The notes beneath the pieces are model-generated. The model saw only the letters and a program-made list of their open reading frames with translations, did not search any database and was not told where the DNA came from. A stretch of 64,000 nt of DNA from Flavobacterium tegetincola DSM 22377 (GTDB lineage Bacteria; Bacteroidota; Bacteroidia; Flavobacteriales; Flavobacteriaceae), in contig NZ_KE384387.1 in the NCBI RefSeq assembly GCF_000425485.1, forward strand, positions 62,001 through 126,000, in the 5' to 3' direction. The translations under genes were made by a program, and so were the position numbers. Below, in pieces: positions 24,656-33,090 of this stretch (the stretch's first letter is position 1; each line of letters starts with the position of its first letter).

Positions 24656-25696
24656 ATGAATTTTATGGAATCGACAGTTACTACTGCAAAAAACGAAGGT
24701 AAAACTTGGGGTGGCGGAAATGAGCCAATGAATGCCAGTTATGGTAAGTTGATGATGTGGTTTTTTATCGTATCAGATGCATTGACCTTTACAGGATTTC
24801 TAGCAGCCTATGGTTTGTCTAGATTTAAATTTATGGAAAGCTGGCCTCTGCCAGATGAAGTATTTAACCACTTCCCATTTATGCATGGCGTGAATGCGCC
24901 AATGTATTACGTGGCATTAATGACTTTTATTTTAATCTTCTCTTCTGTAACAATGGTTTTGGCTGTTGATGCAGGACATCAGTTGAAAAAAGGAAAAGTA
25001 GCCATTTACATGTTCTTAACCATTATTGGTGGATTTATATTCTTAGGCTCTCAAGCTTGGGAGTGGAAAAATTTCATCAAAGGTGAGTATGGTGCAATTG
25101 AAACAAACGGTGGAAGTATACTACAATTTGTAGATAATACTGGACAACGCATTAAGTTAGCTGATTTTGCTGTTGTACTTCCAGAAGAACGCGTGCAGCA
25201 TACTGCCGACAAAGGCGTTTGGTTTTCAAGTGAATCATCACTTCCAACCTATTCTGTTGCAGAAGTACAAGCGGGATTTGCTGCTCATCCAGAAATTTTG
25301 ATTCGTACGGAAGTTTTATACGAAGGTACTGACGCTCAAAAAGCAGACAAAACTTTACACCCTGAATTAAATTCAAAAATAAAACACAAATCTGTATTGA
25401 CAAGAGAAGCTTCTGAGGACATGCTATCGAAAGCGCATTACGTTGTGGAAGGTGCAAACTTGAAACGCAATGAATATGGCCCACGATTGTTTGCTGATTT
25501 CTTCTTCTTCATTACTGGATTTCACGGATTTCACGTTTTTACAGGAGTTTTAATCAATATCATTATTTTCTTTAATGTAATTTTAGGTACTTACGAGAAA
25601 AGAAGAAGTTATGAAATGGTTGAAAAAGTAGGATTATATTGGCATTTTGTCGATTTAGTTTGGGTATTTGTATTTACTTTCTTCTATTTAGTATAA
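24656..25696 (+). CDS. Cytochrome c oxidase subunit III, long form with a large loop insert
   Basis: Second subunit III homolog, 346 residues. The helices before and after match the family (SYGKLMMWFFIVSDALTFTG near residue 30, FFFFITGFHGFHVFTGVLIN near 285, YWHFVDLVWVFVFTFFYL at the end). Between them, about residues 145-275, is a polar insert of ~125 residues (from FIKGEYGAIETNGG to KRNEYGPRLFADF) that the short form lacks. It probably forms a soluble domain. The start may be the ATG at 24656 or the one at 24665. It is cotranscribed with subunit IV 21 nt downstream. Confidence 0.92.
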   Translation: MNFMESTVTTAKNEGKTWGGGNEPMNASYGKLMMWFFIVSDALTFTGFLAAYGLSRFKFMESWPLPDEVFNHFPFMHGVNAPMYYVALMTFILIFSSVTMVLAVDAGHQLKKGKVAIYMFLTIIGGFIFLGSQAWEWKNFIKGEYGAIETNGGSILQFVDNTGQRIKLADFAVVLPEERVQHTADKGVWFSSESSLPTYSVAEVQAGFAAHPEILIRTEVLYEGTDAQKADKTLHPELNSKIKHKSVLTREASEDMLSKAHYVVEGANLKRNEYGPRLFADFFFFITGFHGFHVFTGVLINIIIFFNVILGTYEKRRSYEMVEKVGLYWHFVDLVWVFVFTFFYLV

Positions 25697-25717
25697 TTTT
25701 CAAAAATTAAAAATATT

Positions 25718-26068
25718 ATGGCACACGCACACGTATCTAATACAAAAAGAATCTGGAATGTATTTATTCTTCTTTCTGTAGTAACTATTGTAGAAGTTAT
25801 ACTAGGGATTTTTAAACCCGAAGCATTGCATCATACTAAATTTTTAGCAATGAACTTGCTGAATTGGATTTTTATCCTTTTAACTATTTATAAAGCCTAT
25901 TACATTGTTTGGGCATTTATGCACATTGAAGGAGAAGCTAGCAGCCTTCGAAGCGCAGTTGTAGCTCCATTGGTTTTCCTGATTTTATACATTATGTTTA
26001 TTTTTCTTTTGGAAGGCGACTATATTTATGAAGTATTTAGAGATTCAACAATAAAGTGGAATTTTTAA
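25718..26068 (+). CDS. Cytochrome c oxidase subunit IV-like membrane protein
   Basis: The 116-residue product is a small three-helix membrane protein of the prokaryotic oxidase subunit IV family (COX4_pro). A His-rich start (MAHAHVSNTKRIW) precedes helices VFILLSVVTIVEVILGIF, MNLLNWIFILLTIYKAYYIV and VVAPLVFLILYIMFIFLLEG. The conserved segment YYIVWAFMHIEGEASSLR is typical. It closes the ctaB-coxIII-coxIII-coxIV unit and is followed by a terminator. Confidence 0.9.
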   Translation: MAHAHVSNTKRIWNVFILLSVVTIVEVILGIFKPEALHHTKFLAMNLLNWIFILLTIYKAYYIVWAFMHIEGEASSLRSAVVAPLVFLILYIMFIFLLEGDYIYEVFRDSTIKWNF

Positions 26069-26086
26069 CACCATATTAAACAAATT

Positions 26087-26114
26087 AAAAGGGACGCTTT
26101 GCGTTCCTTTTTTT
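26087..26114 (+). terminator. Terminator after the oxidase subunit genes
   Basis: A stem of AAAAGGGACGC with GCGTTCCTTTT (11 bp including one G-T pair), loop TTT, and a T run ending at 26114. The last T is also the first base of the next -7 box. Confidence 0.9.
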
Positions 26115-26121
26115 ATTTTTG
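26114..26121 (+). promoter_or_regulatory. -7 box of the Sco-like/SCO gene set
   Basis: TATTTTTG fits TAnnTTTG and abuts the T run of the preceding terminator. It lies 25 nt before the ATG at 26146 and shows that the earlier in-frame ATG at 26119 falls within the promoter. Confidence 0.5.
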
Positions 26122-26145
26122 CACATCAGTAATTCTGCCTTCGAA

Positions 26146-26817
26146 ATGAAAAAAAATATTGTCCTTTTTAGTCTATTTATATTACCTATTGTAGCTTATC
26201 TTTTTTTTGCTTCAGGCGTCAATACCTTTTCAAAATTACCCACTCTAACTCCTAGCATTCCAGAATTTGGCAATTGGAAAAGTCTCGATGGTGAGAAAGT
26301 ACAACTGCAAGGCAAAATTACCATCCTCAGTTTTGGAGGAACTGATGTTTTAAAAAATCGCGGAAATTATTTTAACCTTAATGAAAAGATTTACCAGCGG
26401 TACCATAAATTCAATGATTTGCAATTTGTAGTCCTTTCCCCTATTGGAACAGAAAAAGATGTAACAGTATTTAAAAATCAATTGGCTGCTAGCACGGACA
26501 TGACGCAGTGGAAATTTGTCTTTGCTTCACCTGAAGAAATCGCTACATTCTACAATCAATTAAAACTTAAGAAAGACGAACTGACGGCTAATTACGGCAA
26601 CAACAACGTTTATATTATAGATAAAGATCGAAATCTCCGTGGTCGCAAATTAAATAGCGAAAAAGAATATAAAGAAGGTTACAGCATGTTCTACGTATCC
26701 GAACTGCACAATGAAATGATGGACGATTTTAAAATCATTCTTTACGAATATAAAGCAGCACTGAAAAAAAACCACAACGCTACCAAACGCTTACACATAC
26801 AAACAGATGAAAAATAA
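26146..26817 (+). CDS. Sco-like membrane-anchored protein lacking redox cysteines
   Basis: The 223-residue product has one N-terminal membrane anchor (KKNIVLFSLFILPIVAYLFF) and a soluble part laid out like a thioredoxin/Sco fold: LDGEKVQLQGKITILSFGG near residue 52 where Sco proteins have their CxxxC strand, LQFVVLSPIGTEKDVTVF, and NVYIIDKDRNLRGR near 165. No cysteine occurs in the whole protein, so copper binding or thiol chemistry of the Sco type is not possible. It overlaps the true SCO gene by 11 nt, so the two may act together in oxidase assembly. The relation to Sco is inferred from layout. Confidence 0.78.
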   Translation: MKKNIVLFSLFILPIVAYLFFASGVNTFSKLPTLTPSIPEFGNWKSLDGEKVQLQGKITILSFGGTDVLKNRGNYFNLNEKIYQRYHKFNDLQFVVLSPIGTEKDVTVFKNQLAASTDMTQWKFVFASPEEIATFYNQLKLKKDELTANYGNNNVYIIDKDRNLRGRKLNSEKEYKEGYSMFYVSELHNEMMDDFKIILYEYKAALKKNHNATKRLHIQTDEK

Positions 26818-27484
26818 ATCGTACATTGGAATTTCTTTAATTATCCTTGTTTTCGGAATTTTAATCGTTCCAAAAATAGTAGATCGAGTTAAAAGTGGCG
26901 ACATTACTGAAAGTGATCGTCTAAATGTTCAAACAACACAAGTTAAAAGTGATTTGGTTAAAATTGGACCCGCACCAAGTTTTAGTCTTACGGATCAGCA
27001 TAAAAATACCATCACAAATGAATCCTATGCCGGCAAAGTATATGTACTAGAATTTTTCTTTTCAACTTGTCCGACCATTTGTCCAAAAATGAATGCCAAT
27101 CTAAAAGAAGTGCAACAACAGTTTAAAGGCTTGAGGGATTTTGGCATTGCGTCCATTACAATCAACCCAGAGCATGATACTGCGGAAGTTTTAAAACAAC
27201 ATGCAGCTGATTTAGAAATCAATGATGAAAATTGGCACTTTCTAACAGGCGATAAAGATTACATCTACAAAGTAGCCAATAAAGGTTTCAATATGTATGC
27301 AGCACAAAACAGCAAAGTAAATGGCGGTTTTGAACATTCGGGACTTTTTGCATTAATTGACAAAGAAGGAAATATCCGTTGCAGAAAAGACGACTTCGGC
27401 AATCCGATTTTATATTACGACGGTTTAGAGAAATCAGGAATTAAAGCACTAACAGAAGATATCAAATTACTTTTAAAAGAATAA
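26807..27484 (+). CDS. SCO family copper chaperone for cytochrome c oxidase
   Basis: SCO1/SenC/PrrC family protein that delivers copper to the CuA site of oxidase subunit II. The 225 residues start with an uncleaved membrane anchor (ISLIILVFGILIVPKIV), then a thioredoxin-like domain with FFSTCPTICPKMN near residue 88 (the CxxxC pair) and the conserved histidine in GFEHSGLFALIDKEG near 177. It overlaps the upstream Sco-like gene by 11 nt and ends one base before the DUF420 gene start, indicating tight coupling. Confidence 0.95.
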   Translation: MKNKSYIGISLIILVFGILIVPKIVDRVKSGDITESDRLNVQTTQVKSDLVKIGPAPSFSLTDQHKNTITNESYAGKVYVLEFFFSTCPTICPKMNANLKEVQQQFKGLRDFGIASITINPEHDTAEVLKQHAADLEINDENWHFLTGDKDYIYKVANKGFNMYAAQNSKVNGGFEHSGLFALIDKEGNIRCRKDDFGNPILYYDGLEKSGIKALTEDIKLLLKE

Positions 27485-28029
27485 TGGAAAATAAATTAAA
27501 TGAAGTAGAGCTAAAGTACCGCAAGTGGATCATCATTTTATCCATTGCCATTCCAGTTGTTGTAGCCATTTTATTTGGAATAAAATTGAAGGACTTTGGT
27601 TTTGACGTAGAACCTTTGACATTCCTACCTCCTATTTACGCAACAATAAACGGATTCACAGCAATTTTGCTTGTAACTGCAGTTGTCGCTATTAAAAACG
27701 GGAACAAAAAACTACATGAAAACCTCATGAAATCAGCCATTGCTTGTTCGGTGGCATTTTTAGGAATGTATGTAGCCTATCACATGACGGCCGACTCTAC
27801 GAAATATGGTGGAGAAGGATTAATAAAAATCGTTTATTTTGTTATTTTGATTTCACACATTATTCTATCAATTGCCATAATTCCTATGGTTTTGATAACT
27901 TATGTACGTGCTTTAGCCTTACGATTTGACAAGCATAAAAGATTAGCCCGAATCACCTTTCCAATTTGGTTATACGTTGCTGTAACCGGTGTAATTGTTT
28001 ATTTAATGATAGCTCCTTATTATGTATAA
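27484..28029 (+). CDS. DUF420 domain membrane protein
   Basis: The 181-residue protein has about five membrane helices (WIIILSIAIPVVVAILFG, ATINGFTAILLVTAVVAI, ACSVAFLGMYVAYHMTA, IVYFVILISHIILSIAIIPM, FPIWLYVAVTGVIVYLMI). Conserved histidines occur in the NKKLHENLM, YHMTADSTKYGGEG and LISHIILS segments, as in DUF420/CtaM-like proteins linked to cytochrome oxidase formation. The start overlaps the SCO stop by one base and the end overlaps the next gene by 8 nt. The oxidase-assembly role is inferred from context. Confidence 0.9.
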   Translation: MENKLNEVELKYRKWIIILSIAIPVVVAILFGIKLKDFGFDVEPLTFLPPIYATINGFTAILLVTAVVAIKNGNKKLHENLMKSAIACSVAFLGMYVAYHMTADSTKYGGEGLIKIVYFVILISHIILSIAIIPMVLITYVRALALRFDKHKRLARITFPIWLYVAVTGVIVYLMIAPYYV

Positions 28030-28291
28030 AAGAAAAATTAAACCCAATAAAATAGAAAACAAAGCAAAATCGTCAATGACTTTGCTAGTTGGTTTTGTTA
28101 TAGCATTACTTTATTCTACAAATTCTTCTGCACAATGCGCCATGTGTCGTGCGGTTTTAGAAACAGAAGAAGGCGGCGTTAAAGCTGAAGCTGTAAATGA
28201 TGGAATTGTTTATTTAATGGCATTTCCTTATATTTTAGTGGCAATTATTGGCTACGTGATTTATAAAAGCAGAAAACCAAAAGCTACTTAG
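28022..28291 (+). CDS. Small secreted/membrane protein with a CxxC pair
   Basis: An 89-residue product: basic N-terminus, a hydrophobic segment (TLLVGFVIALLYST) that ends NSSAQ, then QCAMCRAVLETEEGG, and a second membrane helix (LMAFPYILVAIIGYVIY). The CxxC lies just outside the first segment, facing the periplasm, and could bind copper or act as a thiol pair. An alternative start at the internal ATG (28076) would give a more usual signal peptide. It is coupled to the DUF420 gene by an 8-nt overlap. The function is unknown, but the context points to oxidase biogenesis. Confidence 0.78.
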   Translation: MYKRKIKPNKIENKAKSSMTLLVGFVIALLYSTNSSAQCAMCRAVLETEEGGVKAEAVNDGIVYLMAFPYILVAIIGYVIYKSRKPKAT

Positions 28292-29689
28292 TTATTCCAA
28301 TCCGTCCACTTTTACGGCTACTTTTCCCTTTACAGTCAAAAATGCTAATATGGCTTTACTGGTCAATTGCACATCGCTAAAGTTTATATCGCCCATTTTA
28401 CCATTTACAAAAACACCAGGCATTGGTGAAAAATTGGATAAGTACTGTACCATCGTTTTCTTACCCTCTTCCAAATTAGGTTGCAAAGAATAACGACAAC
28501 TTTCTTCCATCTTTTTCAAAATAGTACCCGATGCCAACCAGTTTGCAGTTCGAATTAAACTACTTTTTGTATCAATTGCATAATCTAAATTGTCAAAGTA
28601 GATTTCTTTAGTCAACGCGTTGTACTTTGGCAAACCCGTTAAATAAATGGTTCCCGTTAAGCTTCCTGTCAAATCAAGTGCAATTACGATTTTATTATTT
28701 TTATGCCAAAGTGCCACTTTCATCACTTTTATCTTCCGACTTCCCGCGCTAAATTCCTGGCCTTCGAAGTTTTTGGTAATAATTTTAGAAGCATCTGCGT
28801 AAGTGGAAACGGCAATAATATTGGCTGTAAATTGATCCGGCATTTTGGTAACCGGTTTTAAAACCATTTTATTCCTATCAAAAATCTTAGATGGTGCATT
28901 ACCAATTAAGGTTTCAATTGTACATTTCAATCCCATTTCCATTACAATGTTCTGACCTTTTAAACGTGCATCAGTTGCATATAATTCTGTTGGAACCACT
29001 CGAAGCCAAGTTTCGTATTCAGGATTCATCTCTGATGGTGTGGCAATTTTATCCAAAGCATCCAAAACATTTGGCTTAAAATCCATCGATTCTTGAATAC
29101 TTTCATCGATAGCTTGCTCCATTTTTGATCGAAAAGCTAGAATAGCCGGATTGATGACATATGTTATAGGCAATGCTTTACCAAAAACAGTTACAGATGG
29201 ACTTTCTTTCCATGCAAGTGATTTAAATTCAGTCTTCGTATTTAATTTCCAGTTGGTCAAATTTACCGAACTCAACAATGTTACCGTACCATTGAAATTA
29301 AATTCTTGCGTTTTATATAAATTTACACCCAACTTATCAGTTCCAATTCGGTATTTCACATTCACCTTCAATGGTAAAACTGTTTTAATTTTACCATTTT
29401 CGTTCTCAATTTCAATTGGAGCTTGTTTCCAAATCTTGATCGTATAATCGTCATCTTCAATATTAGTATCTTCATAAATCAAACCCGATAAAAATTTATT
29501 GGTTTGATTTTGAATGTCTTTAATCTTCAAAGCAATCGGCATGCTTATAAAAGAAGGCTTGTTATCATAAATTAGTGGCGAAGCATCTTCTGGTTCAGGC
29601 TTTAATGCATCGATTTTATTGACAGAGGAACAACCCGCTAAAATTGAAGCAGCAAAGATCAAATAGCAAAAACGCTGAAGTATTTTCAT
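28292..29689 (-). CDS. DUF4403 family lipoprotein
   Basis: A 465-residue lipoprotein: MKILQRFCYLIF, hydrophobic core and the lipobox ILAGCSS with Cys about residue 20. The rest matches the DUF4403 layout, with long beta-rich repeats such as IWKQAPIEIENENGKIKTVL, LNGTV/NFNGTVTLLSSVNLT and GSLTGTIYLTGLPKYN. Such domains are related to lipid-binding tubular folds, but the ligand here is unknown. The frame opens further upstream to 29731, yet the TAnnTTTG box at 29713-29720 lies in that extension. The gene is convergent with the CxxC gene and touches it without a gap. Confidence 0.85.
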   Translation of the reverse strand: MKILQRFCYLIFAASILAGCSSVNKIDALKPEPEDASPLIYDNKPSFISMPIALKIKDIQNQTNKFLSGLIYEDTNIEDDDYTIKIWKQAPIEIENENGKIKTVLPLKVNVKYRIGTDKLGVNLYKTQEFNFNGTVTLLSSVNLTNWKLNTKTEFKSLAWKESPSVTVFGKALPITYVINPAILAFRSKMEQAIDESIQESMDFKPNVLDALDKIATPSEMNPEYETWLRVVPTELYATDARLKGQNIVMEMGLKCTIETLIGNAPSKIFDRNKMVLKPVTKMPDQFTANIIAVSTYADASKIITKNFEGQEFSAGSRKIKVMKVALWHKNNKIVIALDLTGSLTGTIYLTGLPKYNALTKEIYFDNLDYAIDTKSSLIRTANWLASGTILKKMEESCRYSLQPNLEEGKKTMVQYLSNFSPMPGVFVNGKMGDINFSDVQLTSKAILAFLTVKGKVAVKVDGLE

Positions 29690-29712
29690 AATAAAATAGA
29701 TATTTAAGATGG

Positions 29713-29746
29713 CAAAATTAAGTAATACCAAAATATTTTTTTACAA
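29713..29746 (-). promoter_or_regulatory. Promoter of the DUF4403 gene
   Basis: On the minus strand, TTG (29744-29746), 23 nt and TAATTTTG (29713-29720). The spacing is at the long end of the accepted range. The -7 box lies 23 nt before the ATG at 29689. Confidence 0.5.
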
Positions 29747-29854
29747 ATATTGTAACAAATTAATTTTATTTCGTCTTATCACTGTAAGCGTTATTTTAGT
29801 TACGACCTTTACATAATAATTACAGTCACTTACAATTAAAAAAAGAACATTAAA

Positions 29855-30556
29855 ATGATTGAAATCAAAGACTTACACAAATCGTATCAAACAGGAACTT
29901 CCTCTTTGCATGTATTGAAAGGAATTAATTTTAATGTAGAAGAAGGTGAACTAGTGGCTATTATGGGTTCCTCTGGTTCAGGAAAGTCAACTTTACTCAA
30001 TATTCTTGGAATTTTGGATGAAGCTGATTCTGGAAGTTACGTATTGGATGGCGTTCCGATAAAAAATCTCAATGAAACCGTAGCTTCCAAATACCGTAAT
30101 AAATTTTTAGGATTTGTATTTCAATCTTTCAACCTTATTAATTATAAATCAGCGTTGGATAACGTGGCCTTACCATTATATTATCAAGGAGTTCCTGCAA
30201 AAGAACGCGCTGAAATTGCAATGGCTTACTTAACCAAAGTAGGTTTGGCAACGCATTCACACCATTTACCAAACGAACTTTCTGGTGGTCAAAAACAAAG
30301 AGTAGCAATTGCACGAGCATTGGCTTCTCATCCTAAAGTATTACTTGCCGATGAACCTACAGGAGCTTTGGATACTGCGACTTCTTATGAAGTTATGGAA
30401 TTAATTCAAGGGATTAATGATGAAGGAAAAACCATCTTGATTGTAACGCACGAACCCGATATTGCTGCAATGTGCAAAAGAAATGTAATTCTGAAAGATG
30501 GAATCATCATTGAAGACAAAAAAATAATCCAGCAAAGAGTAAAAGCATATGTTTAA
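29855..30556 (+). CDS. MacB-type ABC transporter ATP-binding protein
   Basis: Cytoplasmic ATPase of a MacAB-type exporter. The 233 residues carry Walker A MGSSGSGKSTLLN near residue 36, the Q-loop in FVFQSFNLINY, the signature LSGGQKQRVAIARALA near 142, Walker B VLLADEPTGALD near 163 and the H-loop in IVTHEPDIA. The lolD/MacB type is indicated by the separate permease genes downstream. Its last 8 nt overlap the start of the first permease. The upstream region has a short inverted repeat but no clear TAnnTTTG box. Confidence 0.95.
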   Translation: MIEIKDLHKSYQTGTSSLHVLKGINFNVEEGELVAIMGSSGSGKSTLLNILGILDEADSGSYVLDGVPIKNLNETVASKYRNKFLGFVFQSFNLINYKSALDNVALPLYYQGVPAKERAEIAMAYLTKVGLATHSHHLPNELSGGQKQRVAIARALASHPKVLLADEPTGALDTATSYEVMELIQGINDEGKTILIVTHEPDIAAMCKRNVILKDGIIIEDKKIIQQRVKAYV

Positions 30557-31796
30557 CATAGAAAGATGGCAAGAAATTTTTCAGGCAATCGGGAAGAATA
30601 AGTTGCGTACTTTTCTAACCGGCGTTTCTGTGGCATCCGGTATTTTTATCTTGGTAATTCTTTTAGGAGCGGGACGCGGCATTCAGAATGGGATCCAAAA
30701 TCAGTTTTCTAAAGATGCCACTAATAAGATTGAAATCTATCCTGGGATTACACAAAAAGAATTTAAAGGTTTAGGAATTGGTCGTATAACACAATTTAAG
30801 AACCGTGATTACGAAATTGTAACGCAGAAATTTGAAGATTTCATTGACAACCGATCCAAAATATATTCGGTCTGGAGTGGAAATATTGTTTATGGAAAAG
30901 AAACTGGTACATATCGGATTGAAGGTGTCAACCCCAATTATCAATTTATAGAAAATGCATCAATCACAGTAGGACGTTTTATTAACTTAAGTGATATTGA
31001 GCATTTTGAGAAAGTTGCTGTTATAGGAAATAAAGTTGCTCTAGATTTATTTAAAAAAGCACCAGCTTCATTAGGTAAAAATATCAATGTTTCAGGAACC
31101 ATTTATAAAGTAGTAGGTGTCTTTACAGATCCAGGAGGCGAACGTGAAGAAAGTCGTGTTTTTATTCCTGTTACAACTGCTCAAAGAGCTTACAGCGCTG
31201 GAGAAGATATCAGGAGTATGGCTTTCACTATGCCAAAAAGGGATAATTTCCAACAAGCATTAGCAGAATCTGAAAATTTCTCAAAGCAATTGGATAAAAT
31301 TTTAAAGGAACGTCACGATATCGCACCAGATGATGAAAGTGCTTTAAACATTCAAAATTCATTGGAGCAAGCACAGAAAATTTATCAATTGACCGATATT
31401 ATTCAAGCTTTTTTCTGGTTTGTAGGCATCTTGACCATTATTGCTGGTGTAGTTGGCGTTGGAAATATCATGTTAATTGTGGTAAAAGAACGCACCAAAG
31501 AAATCGGTATTCGTAAAGCTTTAGGTGCAACACCTTATTCCATCATTGCCATGATCTTACATGAAGCTGTGTTCATTACATTAATTTCAGGATTCATCGG
31601 TTTGATTTTTGGACTTTTGCTTTGGGCGGGAATCGGACCATTTATAGAATCGGATTTTTTCAGTCATCCCGAAGTAGATTTTAATATTGCCATGACCACA
31701 GTAATTTTATTGACTGTAGCAGGTGCTTTTGCAGGATTTGTTCCCGCGTATAAAGCAGCGAAAATTAGACCAATTGTAGCATTAAGAGACGAATAA
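30549..31796 (+). CDS. MacB-type ABC transporter permease 1
   Basis: The 415-residue membrane protein has one N-terminal helix (FLTGVSVASGIFILVILLGA), a ~230-residue periplasmic MacB_PCD domain, and three C-terminal FtsX helices, with the cytoplasmic coupling sequence VVKERTKEIGIRKALGATP near residue 312. It shares this layout with the next gene, so the pump may use a heterodimer of permeases. It overlaps the ATPase gene by 8 nt, and permease 2 follows after three bases. Confidence 0.94.
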   Translation: MFNIERWQEIFQAIGKNKLRTFLTGVSVASGIFILVILLGAGRGIQNGIQNQFSKDATNKIEIYPGITQKEFKGLGIGRITQFKNRDYEIVTQKFEDFIDNRSKIYSVWSGNIVYGKETGTYRIEGVNPNYQFIENASITVGRFINLSDIEHFEKVAVIGNKVALDLFKKAPASLGKNINVSGTIYKVVGVFTDPGGEREESRVFIPVTTAQRAYSAGEDIRSMAFTMPKRDNFQQALAESENFSKQLDKILKERHDIAPDDESALNIQNSLEQAQKIYQLTDIIQAFFWFVGILTIIAGVVGVGNIMLIVVKERTKEIGIRKALGATPYSIIAMILHEAVFITLISGFIGLIFGLLLWAGIGPFIESDFFSHPEVDFNIAMTTVILLTVAGAFAGFVPAYKAAKIRPIVALRDE

Positions 31797-31799
31797 ATT

Positions 31800-33068
31800 A
31801 TGTTTAACAAAGACCAATGGAACGAAATTCTTGAAGCCTTATCGGCTAAACCTTTACGTACATTTATTACGGCATTTGGTGTGTTTTGGGGAATTACTAT
31901 CTTAGTTATTCTGCTTTCAGCAAGTACTGGATTGGAAAATGGAGTAAAGCGCGGTTTTGGTGGTATGTCCACCAACTCCATGTTTATCTGGACAAGTTCT
32001 ACTTCAAAACCGTATAAAGGCTTACCTCAAGGCCGCTTTTTTAATTATAAAAACGGAGATATTGACGCTCTGAAACGCGAATTCAGTGAATTGAAATACG
32101 TTTCGCCACGAAATCAACTTGGTGGATTTAGAGGAAGTAATAATGTTGTTCGTGGTACCAAAACTGGTGCTTACAATGTATATGGTGATTATCCAGAATA
32201 CATTTTGCAGCAACCGATGAAAATAACCAAAGGTCGTTTTCTGAATTATGCAGATATCAATCAAAAAAGAAAAATAGCTGTAATTGGCGAAGGAATAATT
32301 AGAGAATTATATGTACCCGGAGAAGAAGTTTTGGGAACATACATAAAAGTCAACGGTGTAAATTTCTTAGTCGTCGGAGTTTATAAAAGCATTTCCACGA
32401 TGGGAGGCGGATCTGAAGAAAAAGGAAAAGAAATCTATACGCCATTTACCAGTTTCCAACAAGCATTTAATTTTGGAGATACTGTGGGATGGATGGCAAT
32501 TACCGCTAAAGATGGCTACCCCATTACAGATGTAAAAGAAAAGATTTTTGACCTTTTAAAGGAAAGACATACTATAGCACCAGACGACGACAGAGCTATA
32601 GGTAATTTTGATCTATATGCAGAATACTCTAAAATCAATGGATTGTTTGGAATTTTGACCGCAGTATCATACATCGTGGGAAGTTTAATTTTACTTTCTG
32701 GTATCATAGGAATTATCAATATTATGCTAATTGTAGTAAAGGAACGAACTAAGGAGATAGGAATTCGTAGAGCTCTTGGTGCTACACCGTGGGACATTAA
32801 GAAACAAATTCTAACCGAATCTGTGGTATTATCCTTACTTGCTGGAATGGCTGGAATTATATTTTCAACTTTAATCATAATGTTAGCCAATTCCATATTG
32901 GACGGATTACCCGACGCTTCGGAAGTCATGTTTGCCAATCCAAGTATCAGCCTTACCGTGGTGGTAATTGCATTACTTATATTAGTTGTATCCGGATTGA
33001 TTGCAGGATTTATTCCCGCACGAACAGCTGTAAAAACAAAACCAATTGACGCTTTAAGAACAGAATAA
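31800..33068 (+). CDS. MacB-type ABC transporter permease 2
   Basis: Paralog of permease 1 (422 residues) with the same order: N-terminal helix (FITAFGVFWGITILVILLSA), periplasmic core with GRFFNYKNGDIDALKREFSE and NYADINQKRKIAVIGEG, then three C-terminal helices with VVKERTKEIGIRRALGATP near residue 315. The two proteins clearly derive from a tandem duplication. It is followed 22 nt later by the adaptor gene, giving a complete tripartite pump. Confidence 0.94.
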   Translation: MFNKDQWNEILEALSAKPLRTFITAFGVFWGITILVILLSASTGLENGVKRGFGGMSTNSMFIWTSSTSKPYKGLPQGRFFNYKNGDIDALKREFSELKYVSPRNQLGGFRGSNNVVRGTKTGAYNVYGDYPEYILQQPMKITKGRFLNYADINQKRKIAVIGEGIIRELYVPGEEVLGTYIKVNGVNFLVVGVYKSISTMGGGSEEKGKEIYTPFTSFQQAFNFGDTVGWMAITAKDGYPITDVKEKIFDLLKERHTIAPDDDRAIGNFDLYAEYSKINGLFGILTAVSYIVGSLILLSGIIGIINIMLIVVKERTKEIGIRRALGATPWDIKKQILTESVVLSLLAGMAGIIFSTLIIMLANSILDGLPDASEVMFANPSISLTVVVIALLILVVSGLIAGFIPARTAVKTKPIDALRTE

Positions 33069-33090
33069 AAACAATAATTATAACGCAAAA

